DNA of 16,280 nucleotides from NCBI GenBank assembly GCA_945936265.1, contig CAMETB010000015.1:1-16280 (forward strand), given 5' to 3'. Origin of the DNA: an uncultured Clostridia bacterium. GTDB taxonomy: Bacteria > Bacillota > Clostridia > Oscillospirales > CAG-272. Both the position numbers and the translations under genes were made by a program. How positions within the stretch are numbered: position 1 is the first letter of the stretch; every line of letters begins with the position of its first letter. The notes beneath the pieces were generated by a model that saw only the letters and a program-made list of their open reading frames with translations, was not told the origin of the DNA and searched no databases. This document shows positions 8,124 through 12,893 of this stretch, in pieces.

Positions 8124-8173
8124 TTTATAGTTTAGAAAAGCAATCGTCCTGATATGCTCTTCTCGAAACCGAT

Positions 8174-8199
8174 TTTTCATTGTTTACTGCGTCGCAAAT
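8174..8199 (+). repeat. 26-bp direct repeat, right copy
   Basis: The second copy of the repeat at 7541-7566, with one mismatch at its sixth base. It closes the segment holding the zinc-ribbon gene. Confidence 0.85.
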
Positions 8200-8222
8200 A
8201 TTGTTCTCTGCTCGGGGAGTTT

Positions 8223-8412
8223 TTGACCACAGTTTGTGTCATAGACGGGACCCAAAGTAGCGGGCGGACATATATAATGGAAAGCGGTTGACCACAGGTC
8301 GTACCATTTACGGAAGTCGACGAGAAAAAGAAAAATCGGGGGCATTGTGAACCGTTCAAACAGAACGCCGAAAGCCCCAAAAATTCGGGTTTGACCACAT
8401 GTTTGACCATAA
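8223..8412 (+). repeat. Four TTGACCA(C/T)A repeats near the attachment site
   Basis: Copies start at 8223 (TTGACCACAG), 8288 (TTGACCACAG), 8391 (TTGACCACAT) and 8403 (TTGACCATAA), all in one orientation; the last two are 12 bp apart. They lie 115-300 bp inside the inferred element end. Known: phage- and Tn916-type tyrosine recombinases bind repeated arm-type sites at such distances from the crossover. Inference: these are integrase or excisionase arm sites. The whole stretch 8000-8525 has no credible gene; open frames there are compositional accidents. Confidence 0.65.
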
Positions 8413-8482
8413 ACAAAGCCGGAGCACGTGGGAAATATGGGCACGAAAGTGCCAAAGACGAAATGCCGTGGAGCAGAAACGG

Positions 8483-8520
8483 CTAAAAAAGCATGGGCGC
8501 ACCCGAAAGGATGCGCCCAT
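8483..8520 (-). terminator. Leftward terminator-like hairpin at the element end
   Basis: ATGGGCGCA (8493-8501) pairs perfectly with TGCGCCCAT (8512-8520). On the minus strand the stem extends to 12 bp with a TTTC loop and is followed by GC and a run of six T. It would stop transcription entering the island from the chromosomal side. On the plus strand the same hairpin has a GAAA tetraloop but no T-tract. It ends five bases before the tRNA fragment, so a recombination role is also possible. Confidence 0.6.
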
Positions 8521-8525
8521 TTCAG

Positions 8526-8570
8526 TTGGGGTGGTAGAGGCCGTGGGTTCAAATCCCGCCACTCAGACCA
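8526..8570 (+). pseudogene. tRNA-Pro(GGG) 3' fragment: distal attachment site
   Basis: These 45 bases read as the 3' part of a tRNA: anticodon loop TTGGGGT with anticodon GGG (8528-8530), anticodon-stem 3' strand GGTAG, variable loop AGGCC, T arm GTGGG-TTCAAAT-CCCGC, acceptor strand CACTCAG, A73 and CCA. G72 and A73 fit bacterial tRNA-Pro. The expected anticodon-stem 5' strand CTACC is missing (TTCAG is there instead), and no D arm or acceptor 5' strand CTGAGTG lies nearby, so this is not a working tRNA. An attachment site left by an element that recombined in the anticodon loop explains this best. The antisense strand gives a spurious peptide containing DLNPRPLPPQ, often deposited as a protein. 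Confidence 0.8.
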
Positions 8571-8611
8571 AAATCGGAGGTTCAAGCAAACCTCCGATTT
8601 TTCTTTATTTT
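8571..8611 (+). terminator. Rho-independent terminator of the original tRNA-Pro
   Basis: AAATCGGAGGTT (8571-8582) pairs with AACCTCCGATTT (8589-8600) around a six-base loop, followed by TTCTTTATTTT. It directly follows the CCA end of the tRNA fragment. That it stays on this side supports reading the right side as the original chromosome. The 160 bases between it and the next gene hold nothing I recognise. Confidence 0.88.
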
Positions 8612-8770
8612 AAGGACAATTTATGTTTTTTAAGATTTTTAAGTCACTCGCTATTTTTTGCCACAAATTAACTCAAAAACATCATGGAGTAGTATTTTTT
8701 GCAGGCTTCGGGCAAGAATTTTGCAAGACGATCCGAAATTCTTATTGGCGGCTTACAGTCCATCCTTGCT

Positions 8771-9345
8771 TTACGCATTGAAATACATATCGTAAACGAC
8801 ATAGCCGTGTATGCCGTTAAGCGACCCCGGATATGTTTCCCGGCACATCATACAGCGGGGTTCTGTCATTGGGTATCCGCACGTCGGGAAGATGCAGAAT
8901 TCCGATGAAGTCCGAAAGCCGACCTTATTATAGAATTTATAATTTCCTTCTACCGTGATCCCTTTGTATCCCGCTTCTTTTACTTTTTCGATGCCCATTT
9001 TAAGCATGGTACTTCCGACGCCTTGCCGAAAATGATCCGCATGAACCGACACCGGTGCCAGCATGACGATTTCGGAATCGATCCCGTCACCGTGTCCGCC
9101 TTTTTCGGTAGTCGAAAGAGGAAAATGCGAAAACAGGAAATGTCCCACAACCTTTCCGTCAAGCTCCGCGACAAAGGACAACTCGGGAATATAATACTTC
9201 GAGTCTCTGATCTCCTCGACCAGCGCAATGATATCGGTTCCGTCCAATAGTCCGTCCCTTCGCTAAAAGACCGCAAAACCAAGGATACAATGCTCTTATA
9301 GTCCTTATGCTCCTCCGGGCGAATGGTGATCTTATCGCTTATCAT
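8771..9345 (-). pseudogene. GNAT N-acetyltransferase (YhbS-like), frameshifted
   Basis: Two overlapping frames join into one GNAT protein of about 191 residues. The first starts at the ATG at 9345 (MISDKITIRPEEHKDY), with AGGAGAT about seven bases upstream. The reading frame changes between 9250 and 9244, after GTDY, and continues as DGTDIIALVEEIRDSKYYIPELSF to the stop at 8771. A single missing base (for example TTGG instead of TNGG) explains it. The acetyl-CoA loop is intact (RQGVGSTML), as is the C-terminal YNKVGF. Known: YhbS-type GNATs transfer an acetyl group from acetyl-CoA to small molecules or proteins; the substrate is unknown. The well-preserved downstream frame means a recent mutation or a sequencing error. 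Confidence 0.85.
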
Positions 9346-9379
9346 ACCCGTATCTCCTTTTTTCATTTTATCAAACACT

Positions 9380-9436
9380 TTATTCTTGCTCAATCATTTC
9401 TTTCGGCGTTCCCGTGCATACGACCTCGCCGCCTTT
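9380..9436 (-). pseudogene. C-terminal remnant resembling UvrA
   Basis: On the minus strand, 18 codons read KGGEVVCTGTPKEMIEQE and then TAA. This resembles the end of UvrA (excinuclease ABC subunit A), where a GGE(I/V)V.xGTPEE motif follows the last ABC domain. No start codon or ABC signature lies upstream in frame; eight bases away is the stop of the unrelated hypothetical gene. It looks like the tail of a uvrA-like gene whose body was lost or displaced by that gene. A chance match is possible because the fragment is short. Confidence 0.55.
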
Positions 9437-9443
9437 TGTAGCC

Positions 9444-10007
9444 TTATTTATCCTTCTTTTCGGTGGAAGCCACTGCTTCGATATTATCCAGAATGAAGTG
9501 TTGCGCTTCCTCATTATAGAGTACAACATAATATTCGCCGTAACGTCCGATTCGTCTTTCGACGGAAATACCTATTTTTGTGCCTTCTTCGGTTGGACGT
9601 TTTACGGCTTTTTTGCCGTCTACGTCTTTAAGACACAGTATTCCTATATCTAATAGCCATTGACTGATTTGTCGATATGTAATCTTCTCCATATTATCAT
9701 TTTCAACGAGGAGAGAAATTCTTTTTGCGATTTCGCTTAATGAAATGGGCTCCTTTGAATACTCAAACCTTTCAAGTTGCTCTTGACTTACGGAAAACGG
9801 CTCTTTTGGAACTTTCTTAGGCTTTGTGACACCGCCCTTTTCAACTACTTGACGAAGAATATCGGAAACGTAGAAAAAGCAACGGGACAGACGAACATTA
9901 TTTATAATATCGTTGTCGGGAACGGGTGTGTCATTAAGCGGATTTATTCCGTTTGCCAGCTTGTCTATAAACGTTTTTGCATACTGTATTTTTTCAAATT
10001 CTGTCAT
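9444..10007 (-). CDS. Hypothetical protein (187 aa)
   Basis: The start is the ATG at 10007 (MTEFEKIQYAKTFIDKLANG), with AAAGGGA eight bases upstream; the frame extends only to a TTG above that. The protein is soluble and mostly helical in its first half (INPLNDTPVPDNDIINNVRLSRCFFYVSDILRQV). About residues 70-160 include alternating helices and basic strands (KRISLLVENDN, YRQISQWLLDIGIL, RRIGRYGEYYVVLY), compatible with a winged helix. I recognise it as a recurrent conserved hypothetical of Bacillota but know no function. It sits directly upstream of the UvrA-like remnant, as if it replaced that gene's body. Confidence 0.8.
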   Translation of the reverse strand: MTEFEKIQYAKTFIDKLANGINPLNDTPVPDNDIINNVRLSRCFFYVSDILRQVVEKGGVTKPKKVPKEPFSVSQEQLERFEYSKEPISLSEIAKRISLLVENDNMEKITYRQISQWLLDIGILCLKDVDGKKAVKRPTEEGTKIGISVERRIGRYGEYYVVLYNEEAQHFILDNIEAVASTEKKDK

Positions 10008-10045
10008 ATTATTATCCCTTTCCAAACCAATATTTTGATACTCTG

Positions 10046-10090
10046 TATAGTCTATATATATACTATATCAGTTTTTCTTCAAAAAGACAA
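10046..10090 (-). promoter_or_regulatory. Promoter of the 187-aa hypothetical gene
   Basis: On the minus strand, TTGTCT (10090-10085), a 17-bp spacer and TATAGT (10067-10062). The -10 is one arm of the inverted repeat TATAGT...ACTATA (10046-10067), a possible operator. Confidence 0.55.
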
Positions 10091-10117
10091 GCATTTTACA
10101 GGAATAAATTACATTTT

Positions 10118-10163
10118 TTAAGAAAAACCCGATGAGAAAAATTAAATTCAGCTCATCGGGTTT
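10118..10163 (-). terminator. Terminator of the SDR/MGMT-like operon
   Basis: AAACCCGATGAG (10125-10136) and CTCATCGGGTTT (10152-10163) form a 12-bp perfect stem with a 15-base loop. On the minus strand it is followed by TTCTTAAAA. It starts just beyond the stop codon of the MGMT-like gene. Confidence 0.85.
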
Positions 10164-10168
10164 GGGGT

Positions 10169-10477
10169 TTAATATCCGTATTTTTGGAGGTCTACTTTAT
10201 TATGCTCAACCGTGATGCCGTCGGAGAGGAGGCGGCGTTTTTGCTCGTCAATGCCGCCGAAGGCGTAAGCCGCGCTTAATTCTCCTTTGGCGTTTACTAC
10301 CTTGTAGCAGGGATATTTTTCTCCGTCGGGGTTTTTATGTAAGGCGTTGCCTACTGCTCTTGCCCAGGATTTATTGCCGAGTATTTCGGCTGCTCTGCCA
10401 TACGTAATAACCTTTCCGCGAGGTATTTTCGTAAGTAACTCATAGAGTTTATTTTTATCAAATTTTGCTTTCATCAT
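10169..10477 (-). CDS. MGMT-family protein, short form with PCYK motif (102 aa)
   Basis: This is the DNA-binding/alkyl-acceptor domain of the O6-alkylguanine-DNA alkyltransferase family, without the N-terminal domain of full Ogt/MGMT (about 160-180 aa). Visible landmarks are IPRGKVITYGRAA (18-30), helix RAVGNALHKNP with the arginine finger at Arg40, and PCYKVV (56-61) with Cys57 at the alkyl-acceptor position. Usual enzymes have PCHRV; here the catalytic-relay His is Tyr and the Arg is Lys. Alkyltransferase-like (ATL) proteins, which lack the Cys, have Trp there, so this protein sits between the two types. It may bind damaged bases without efficient alkyl transfer (inference). It overlaps the SDR gene by four bases and is probably translationally coupled to it. 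Confidence 0.88.
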   Translation of the reverse strand: MMKAKFDKNKLYELLTKIPRGKVITYGRAAEILGNKSWARAVGNALHKNPDGEKYPCYKVVNAKGELSAAYAFGGIDEQKRRLLSDGITVEHNKVDLQKYGY

Positions 10478-11265
10478 TTAAGTACCTGACGGATAGCGAA
10501 CAACTGAAGGCGTTTTGGGAGAGCGTTTAAGAGGAGCAAAAGAGGGTTGCGGTTGATGGGATAGGCGAATTTGGGATTCTTTTTATTAAGTATTTTAAGC
10601 GCCTTTTTACCGATTTTTTCGGGTGGGATATGCCTTGCCTCCACGCTATTTACAATCTTCTTAAAACGCTTTGCGTTGCACGAATAAAGCTCGGTTTTAT
10701 CGCAGAAGCGGTCAAGAGCGTCGGTGGAGGCGCCGAGCATACCGGTATCGACGGCTCCCGCACGAATGACGGAAACTGAGATTCCGAGCAGTTGTAACTC
10801 CATACGCAAAGAATAAGCGTACTTATCAAGAGCTCCCTTTGTTACCGCATAAATGCCCGTAAAAGGAAGCGGATCAAGAGGTGCTAACTCGCTTGTGGTG
10901 ATTATTATCTTACTTCCCTTTTTAAGCAACGGAAGAAAAGTTTTATTTATAAGAAACGCACCGAAAAAGTTGACGTCAAAAGCACGCCTGTAAGCATCGT
11001 TATCTATCTCGACAAGAGAGTCAAGCAGATAAATACCTGCAAAGTGTATTATTGCAAAGAGGTTGTCCGTAATTTCTTTTACCTTATCAAAAGCAAGGCA
11101 CACGCTCTCTTGGTCGGTTATATCGACTTGCACGGGTATTACGTTTTCCGTGGGCTCCTCTATTCTTTTATCGAGAGCGATAACGCAAAAGCCCTCTTTT
11201 GTAAGTATATCGACTGTCTTTTTGCCCATACCGCCGTATGCGCCCGTTACCAAAATATATTTCAT
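10474..11265 (-). CDS. SDR-family NAD(P)-dependent oxidoreductase (263 aa)
   Basis: A classical short-chain dehydrogenase/reductase. It has the Rossmann nucleotide loop TGAYGGMG (7-14), an acidic residue ending strand 2 (ALDKR, Asp32), which hints at NAD rather than NADP preference, HFAG in place of NNAG (74-77), Asn99, and the catalytic Ser125, Tyr139 and Lys143 (YAVTK). The C-terminal 40 residues are basic and hydrophobic (PLLLLLNALPKRLQLFAIRQVL) and may touch the membrane. The substrate cannot be read from sequence. AAGGAT precedes the ATG. It is the first gene of a two-gene leftward operon with the MGMT-like gene. Confidence 0.92.
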   Translation of the reverse strand: MKYILVTGAYGGMGKKTVDILTKEGFCVIALDKRIEEPTENVIPVQVDITDQESVCLAFDKVKEITDNLFAIIHFAGIYLLDSLVEIDNDAYRRAFDVNFFGAFLINKTFLPLLKKGSKIIITTSELAPLDPLPFTGIYAVTKGALDKYAYSLRMELQLLGISVSVIRAGAVDTGMLGASTDALDRFCDKTELYSCNAKRFKKIVNSVEARHIPPEKIGKKALKILNKKNPKFAYPINRNPLLLLLNALPKRLQLFAIRQVLK

Positions 11266-11297
11266 AAATTATCCTTCCGATCTGGTTTTGTTCATAT

Positions 11298-11326
11298 ATT
11301 TTATCATATTTCAGTAAATTCGTCAA
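11298..11326 (-). promoter_or_regulatory. Promoter of the SDR/MGMT-like operon
   Basis: On the minus strand, TTGACG (11326-11321), a 17-bp spacer and TAAAAT (11303-11298), about 33 bases before the SDR start. It is back to back with the pyrophosphatase promoter; the two -35 boxes are 38 bp apart. Confidence 0.8.
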
Positions 11327-11364
11327 TATAAGCGTGTAAAACAGTCAACAATACGGATAATATC

Positions 11365-11393
11365 TTGACATAATACTAAAACAAGGGTATAAT
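11365..11393 (+). promoter_or_regulatory. Consensus promoter of the pyrophosphatase gene
   Basis: TTGACA (11365-11370) and TATAAT (11388-11393) are both perfect and separated by 17 bp, as expected for a highly expressed housekeeping gene. Confidence 0.92.
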
Positions 11394-11431
11394 ATACTTG
11401 CAATTACCGTTTGCACACGGAGGTAAAAATT

Positions 11432-11971
11432 ATGAATCCCTGGCATTATTTCAGCGACGACAGAATTAAAAAAGACGATTTTATATGCGTTATCGAAATA
11501 CCGAAAGGCAGTAAAAACAAGTACGAGCTTGATAAGGACAGCGGGCTTTTGCGCCTTGACCGTATTCTTTATACGTCAACCCACTACCCTGCAAACTACG
11601 GATTTATCCCGAGGACGCTCTCCGAGGACGGCGACCCTCTTGACGTATTGGTGCTCTGTCAGGAGAGCCTTGAGCCTATGTCGATAGTTCAATGCTATCC
11701 GATAGGTATGATAAATATGATTGACGAGAACGAAACGGACGAAAAAATAGTTGCTATTCCCTTTAATGATCCTTTTCTTAACTCGTATGACGATATATCG
11801 GAGCTTCCCAAGCATCAGTTCCAGGAGATAACACACTTTTTCGAGGTTTACAAGTACCTCGAAAACAAGGAAACGAGAGTGGACAAGGTCTGCGGCAGGA
11901 AAGAAGCCGAGGAAACCGTTATAAAATCGAAAAAAGCCTATGCCGAAAAATTTTTGACGCCCGAGAAGTAA
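11432..11971 (+). CDS. ppa: Family I inorganic pyrophosphatase
   Basis: This enzyme hydrolyses cytoplasmic pyrophosphate to phosphate and so pulls biosynthetic reactions forward. The start is the ATG at 11432, with GGAGG eight bases upstream; the frame extends to a TTG above it. The 179-residue length fits bacterial family I enzymes. The signature DGDPLDVLV (66-74) is intact, and by-eye alignment to E. coli PPase keeps the active site: Glu22, Lys30, Glu32, Arg44, Tyr56, Asp66, Asp68, Asp71, Asp98, Asp103 and Lys105. It is a single gene behind a perfect promoter, divergent from the SDR gene. No clear hairpin follows the stop, so some read-through into the next gene is possible. Confidence 0.97.
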   Translation: MNPWHYFSDDRIKKDDFICVIEIPKGSKNKYELDKDSGLLRLDRILYTSTHYPANYGFIPRTLSEDGDPLDVLVLCQESLEPMSIVQCYPIGMINMIDENETDEKIVAIPFNDPFLNSYDDISELPKHQFQEITHFFEVYKYLENKETRVDKVCGRKEAEETVIKSKKAYAEKFLTPEK

Positions 11972-11988
11972 TTTTTTGCTTATTTCTC

Positions 11989-12017
11989 TTGACTTGACGG
12001 CGGTTATATGATAAAAT
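11989..12017 (+). promoter_or_regulatory. Promoter of the YcxB-like gene
   Basis: TTGACT (11989-11994), 17-bp spacer, TAAAAT (12012-12017), shortly before a GGAGAG ribosome binding site. An overlapping TTGACG at 11994-11999 has poorer spacing. Confidence 0.75.
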
Positions 12018-12045
12018 TGTCGCATACGCATAAAGGAGAGTTGCC

Positions 12046-12570
12046 ATGATAAAAGCGGACGTTTTATACGATAAAAATGCTCTTTCGGGCCTTATGAAAT
12101 TCAACGCCGTAGACAGACCGTGGAAGTGGGCGGCATATATTCTCGTCACTCTGCTCGTCACCGTCTGGCTTATTATGAATATCGGGCGTGATTTCTTCTT
12201 TTTCTATCTTATGATTTTAATTCTTGTGGCGGCGATAGATTTTCTCGTTATTTATTCCTACTTTATTATGCCGAAGGTACGCCTTAAAAATTTTTCTGCG
12301 GATAAAGAGGTAATGAACCACTTCACCTTTACCGACGAAGCGATAAAGATTACCTCGGAATCAAAAGAAAGAAAAGGCTCTTCCGAAATAAAGTATGAGA
12401 TGATATTCAAGGCTTGCGAGTCAAAGGACGCTTTCTATCTTTTTGTAAATAAGAGAGGCGCTCTTATCATACTTAAGAACGCTATCATCGAGGGTACAGT
12501 TGATGATTTGAAGTCGCTTCTTAACTCAAAAATACCCGACAAAAAAAGAAATAAACTTATAAAAAAATAA
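12046..12570 (+). CDS. YcxB-like two-helix membrane protein (174 aa)
   Basis: Two membrane segments (about residues 27-45 and 50-73) follow a short N-terminal region. A soluble C-terminal domain has the pattern FTFTDEAIKITSESKERKGSSEIKYEMIFKACESKDAFYLFVNKRGALIILK, typical of YcxB-like proteins of Bacillota: beta strands ending in a hydrophobic strand before a helix. The family has no known biochemical role. The start is supported by GGAGAG seven bases upstream and by its own promoter. A short hairpin overlaps its stop codon. Confidence 0.85.
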   Translation: MIKADVLYDKNALSGLMKFNAVDRPWKWAAYILVTLLVTVWLIMNIGRDFFFFYLMILILVAAIDFLVIYSYFIMPKVRLKNFSADKEVMNHFTFTDEAIKITSESKERKGSSEIKYEMIFKACESKDAFYLFVNKRGALIILKNAIIEGTVDDLKSLLNSKIPDKKRNKLIKK

Positions 12571-12584
12571 ACCGCAAATGCGGT
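12569..12584 (+). terminator. Weak hairpin after the YcxB-like gene
   Basis: AAACCGCA and TGCGGTTT form a short stem with a very small loop (12569-12584), followed only by ACATAT. The T-tract is poor, so it may act as a processing or weak termination site between the gene and the tRNA nine bases downstream. Confidence 0.4.
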
Positions 12585-12592
12585 TTACATAT

Positions 12593-12679
12593 GCGAGTGT
12601 GGCGGAATTGGCAGACGCGCTGGATTCAGGTTCCAGTGAAAGCAATTTCATGTGGGTTCAAGTCCCGTCACTCGCACCA
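12593..12679 (+). tRNA. tRNA-Leu (anticodon CAG)
   Basis: An 87-base tRNA with encoded CCA. The acceptor strands are GCGAGTG/CACTCGC with A73; the anticodon stem is CTGGA/TCCAG around the loop TTCAGGT, with anticodon CAG at 12627-12629; a long variable arm (class II) and the T arm GTGGGTTCAAGTCCCGT follow. It reads CUG codons. It is complete, in contrast to the tRNA-Pro fragment at 8526. No promoter is evident directly upstream, so it may be transcribed with the YcxB-like gene. Confidence 0.96.
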
Positions 12680-12680
12680 T

Positions 12681-12731
12681 ATCGAGTGTTCATAACGGAT
12701 TTGAGTTATGGACACTCGATTTCTTTATGTT
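12681..12731 (+). terminator. Terminator of tRNA-Leu
   Basis: A 16-bp stem (12681-12696 with 12705-12720, one G-U pair) and an eight-base loop, followed by TTCTTTATGTT. It begins two bases after the CCA end. Confidence 0.88.
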
Positions 12732-12779
12732 ATTATACCCTAAATAAATCAAAATAGTATTGTTGTTTTTTACTTTACA

Positions 12780-12821
12780 ATACTTTCAAAGCCCCCTGTG
12801 GAAAATTTCCGCAGGGGGCTT
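12780..12821 (-). terminator. Terminator-like hairpin downstream of the LRR gene
   Basis: AAGCCCCCTG (12789-12798) pairs with CAGGGGGCTT (12812-12821), and pairing continues inward through GTGGAAA/TTTCCGC with one wobble. On the minus strand TTTGAAAG follows the stem. It lies about 70 bases past the stop of the leftward LRR gene and probably ends its transcript. Confidence 0.65.
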
Positions 12822-12893
12822 GTCAGGCGAAATCAAAAAGTGTCACTTTGCAGTACTTATGATGATCTGCTTGTTTTTTACAATTTAAGCATT

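Larger units (their letters stand above)
1..8525. mobile_element. Right end of a genomic island integrated in tRNA-Pro(GGG) (partial)
   Basis: Everything left of the truncated tRNA-Pro 3' fragment at 8526-8570 is inferred to be an integrated element. Seen: the tRNA fragment begins at the anticodon loop with no 5' half beside it, keeps its terminator on the right, and has repeated short motifs and a hairpin on the left. Known: tyrosine-recombinase elements often integrate into the anticodon loop or T loop of tRNA genes. They rebuild the tRNA at one end and leave a displaced 3' fragment at the other. Inference: the defence operon and the zinc-ribbon gene are island cargo. The left end, intact tRNA-Pro and integrase are not in the window, so size and type (integrative conjugative element, prophage satellite or defence island) are unknown. 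Confidence 0.65.

Noticed and set aside
8526..8570. A functional tRNA gene
   Set aside because: The D arm, 5' acceptor strand and 5' anticodon-stem strand are missing; only the part from the anticodon loop onward is present.
8184..8585. A 133-aa minus-strand open frame and overlapping frames (8177-8455, 8356-8562, 8399-8671) that look like proteins
   Set aside because: They are translations of the tRNA-Pro fragment and the repeats beside it. The peptides DLNPRPLPPQ and GFEPTASTTP are familiar database artefacts from antisense tRNA sequence.
9414..9653. A 79-aa plus-strand hydrophobic frame
   Set aside because: It is antisense to the hypothetical gene and the UvrA-like remnant, and its hydrophobicity is a by-product of the complementary codons.
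11576..12031. A 151-aa minus-strand frame opposite the pyrophosphatase gene
   Set aside because: It is antisense to a conserved housekeeping gene and matches no family.
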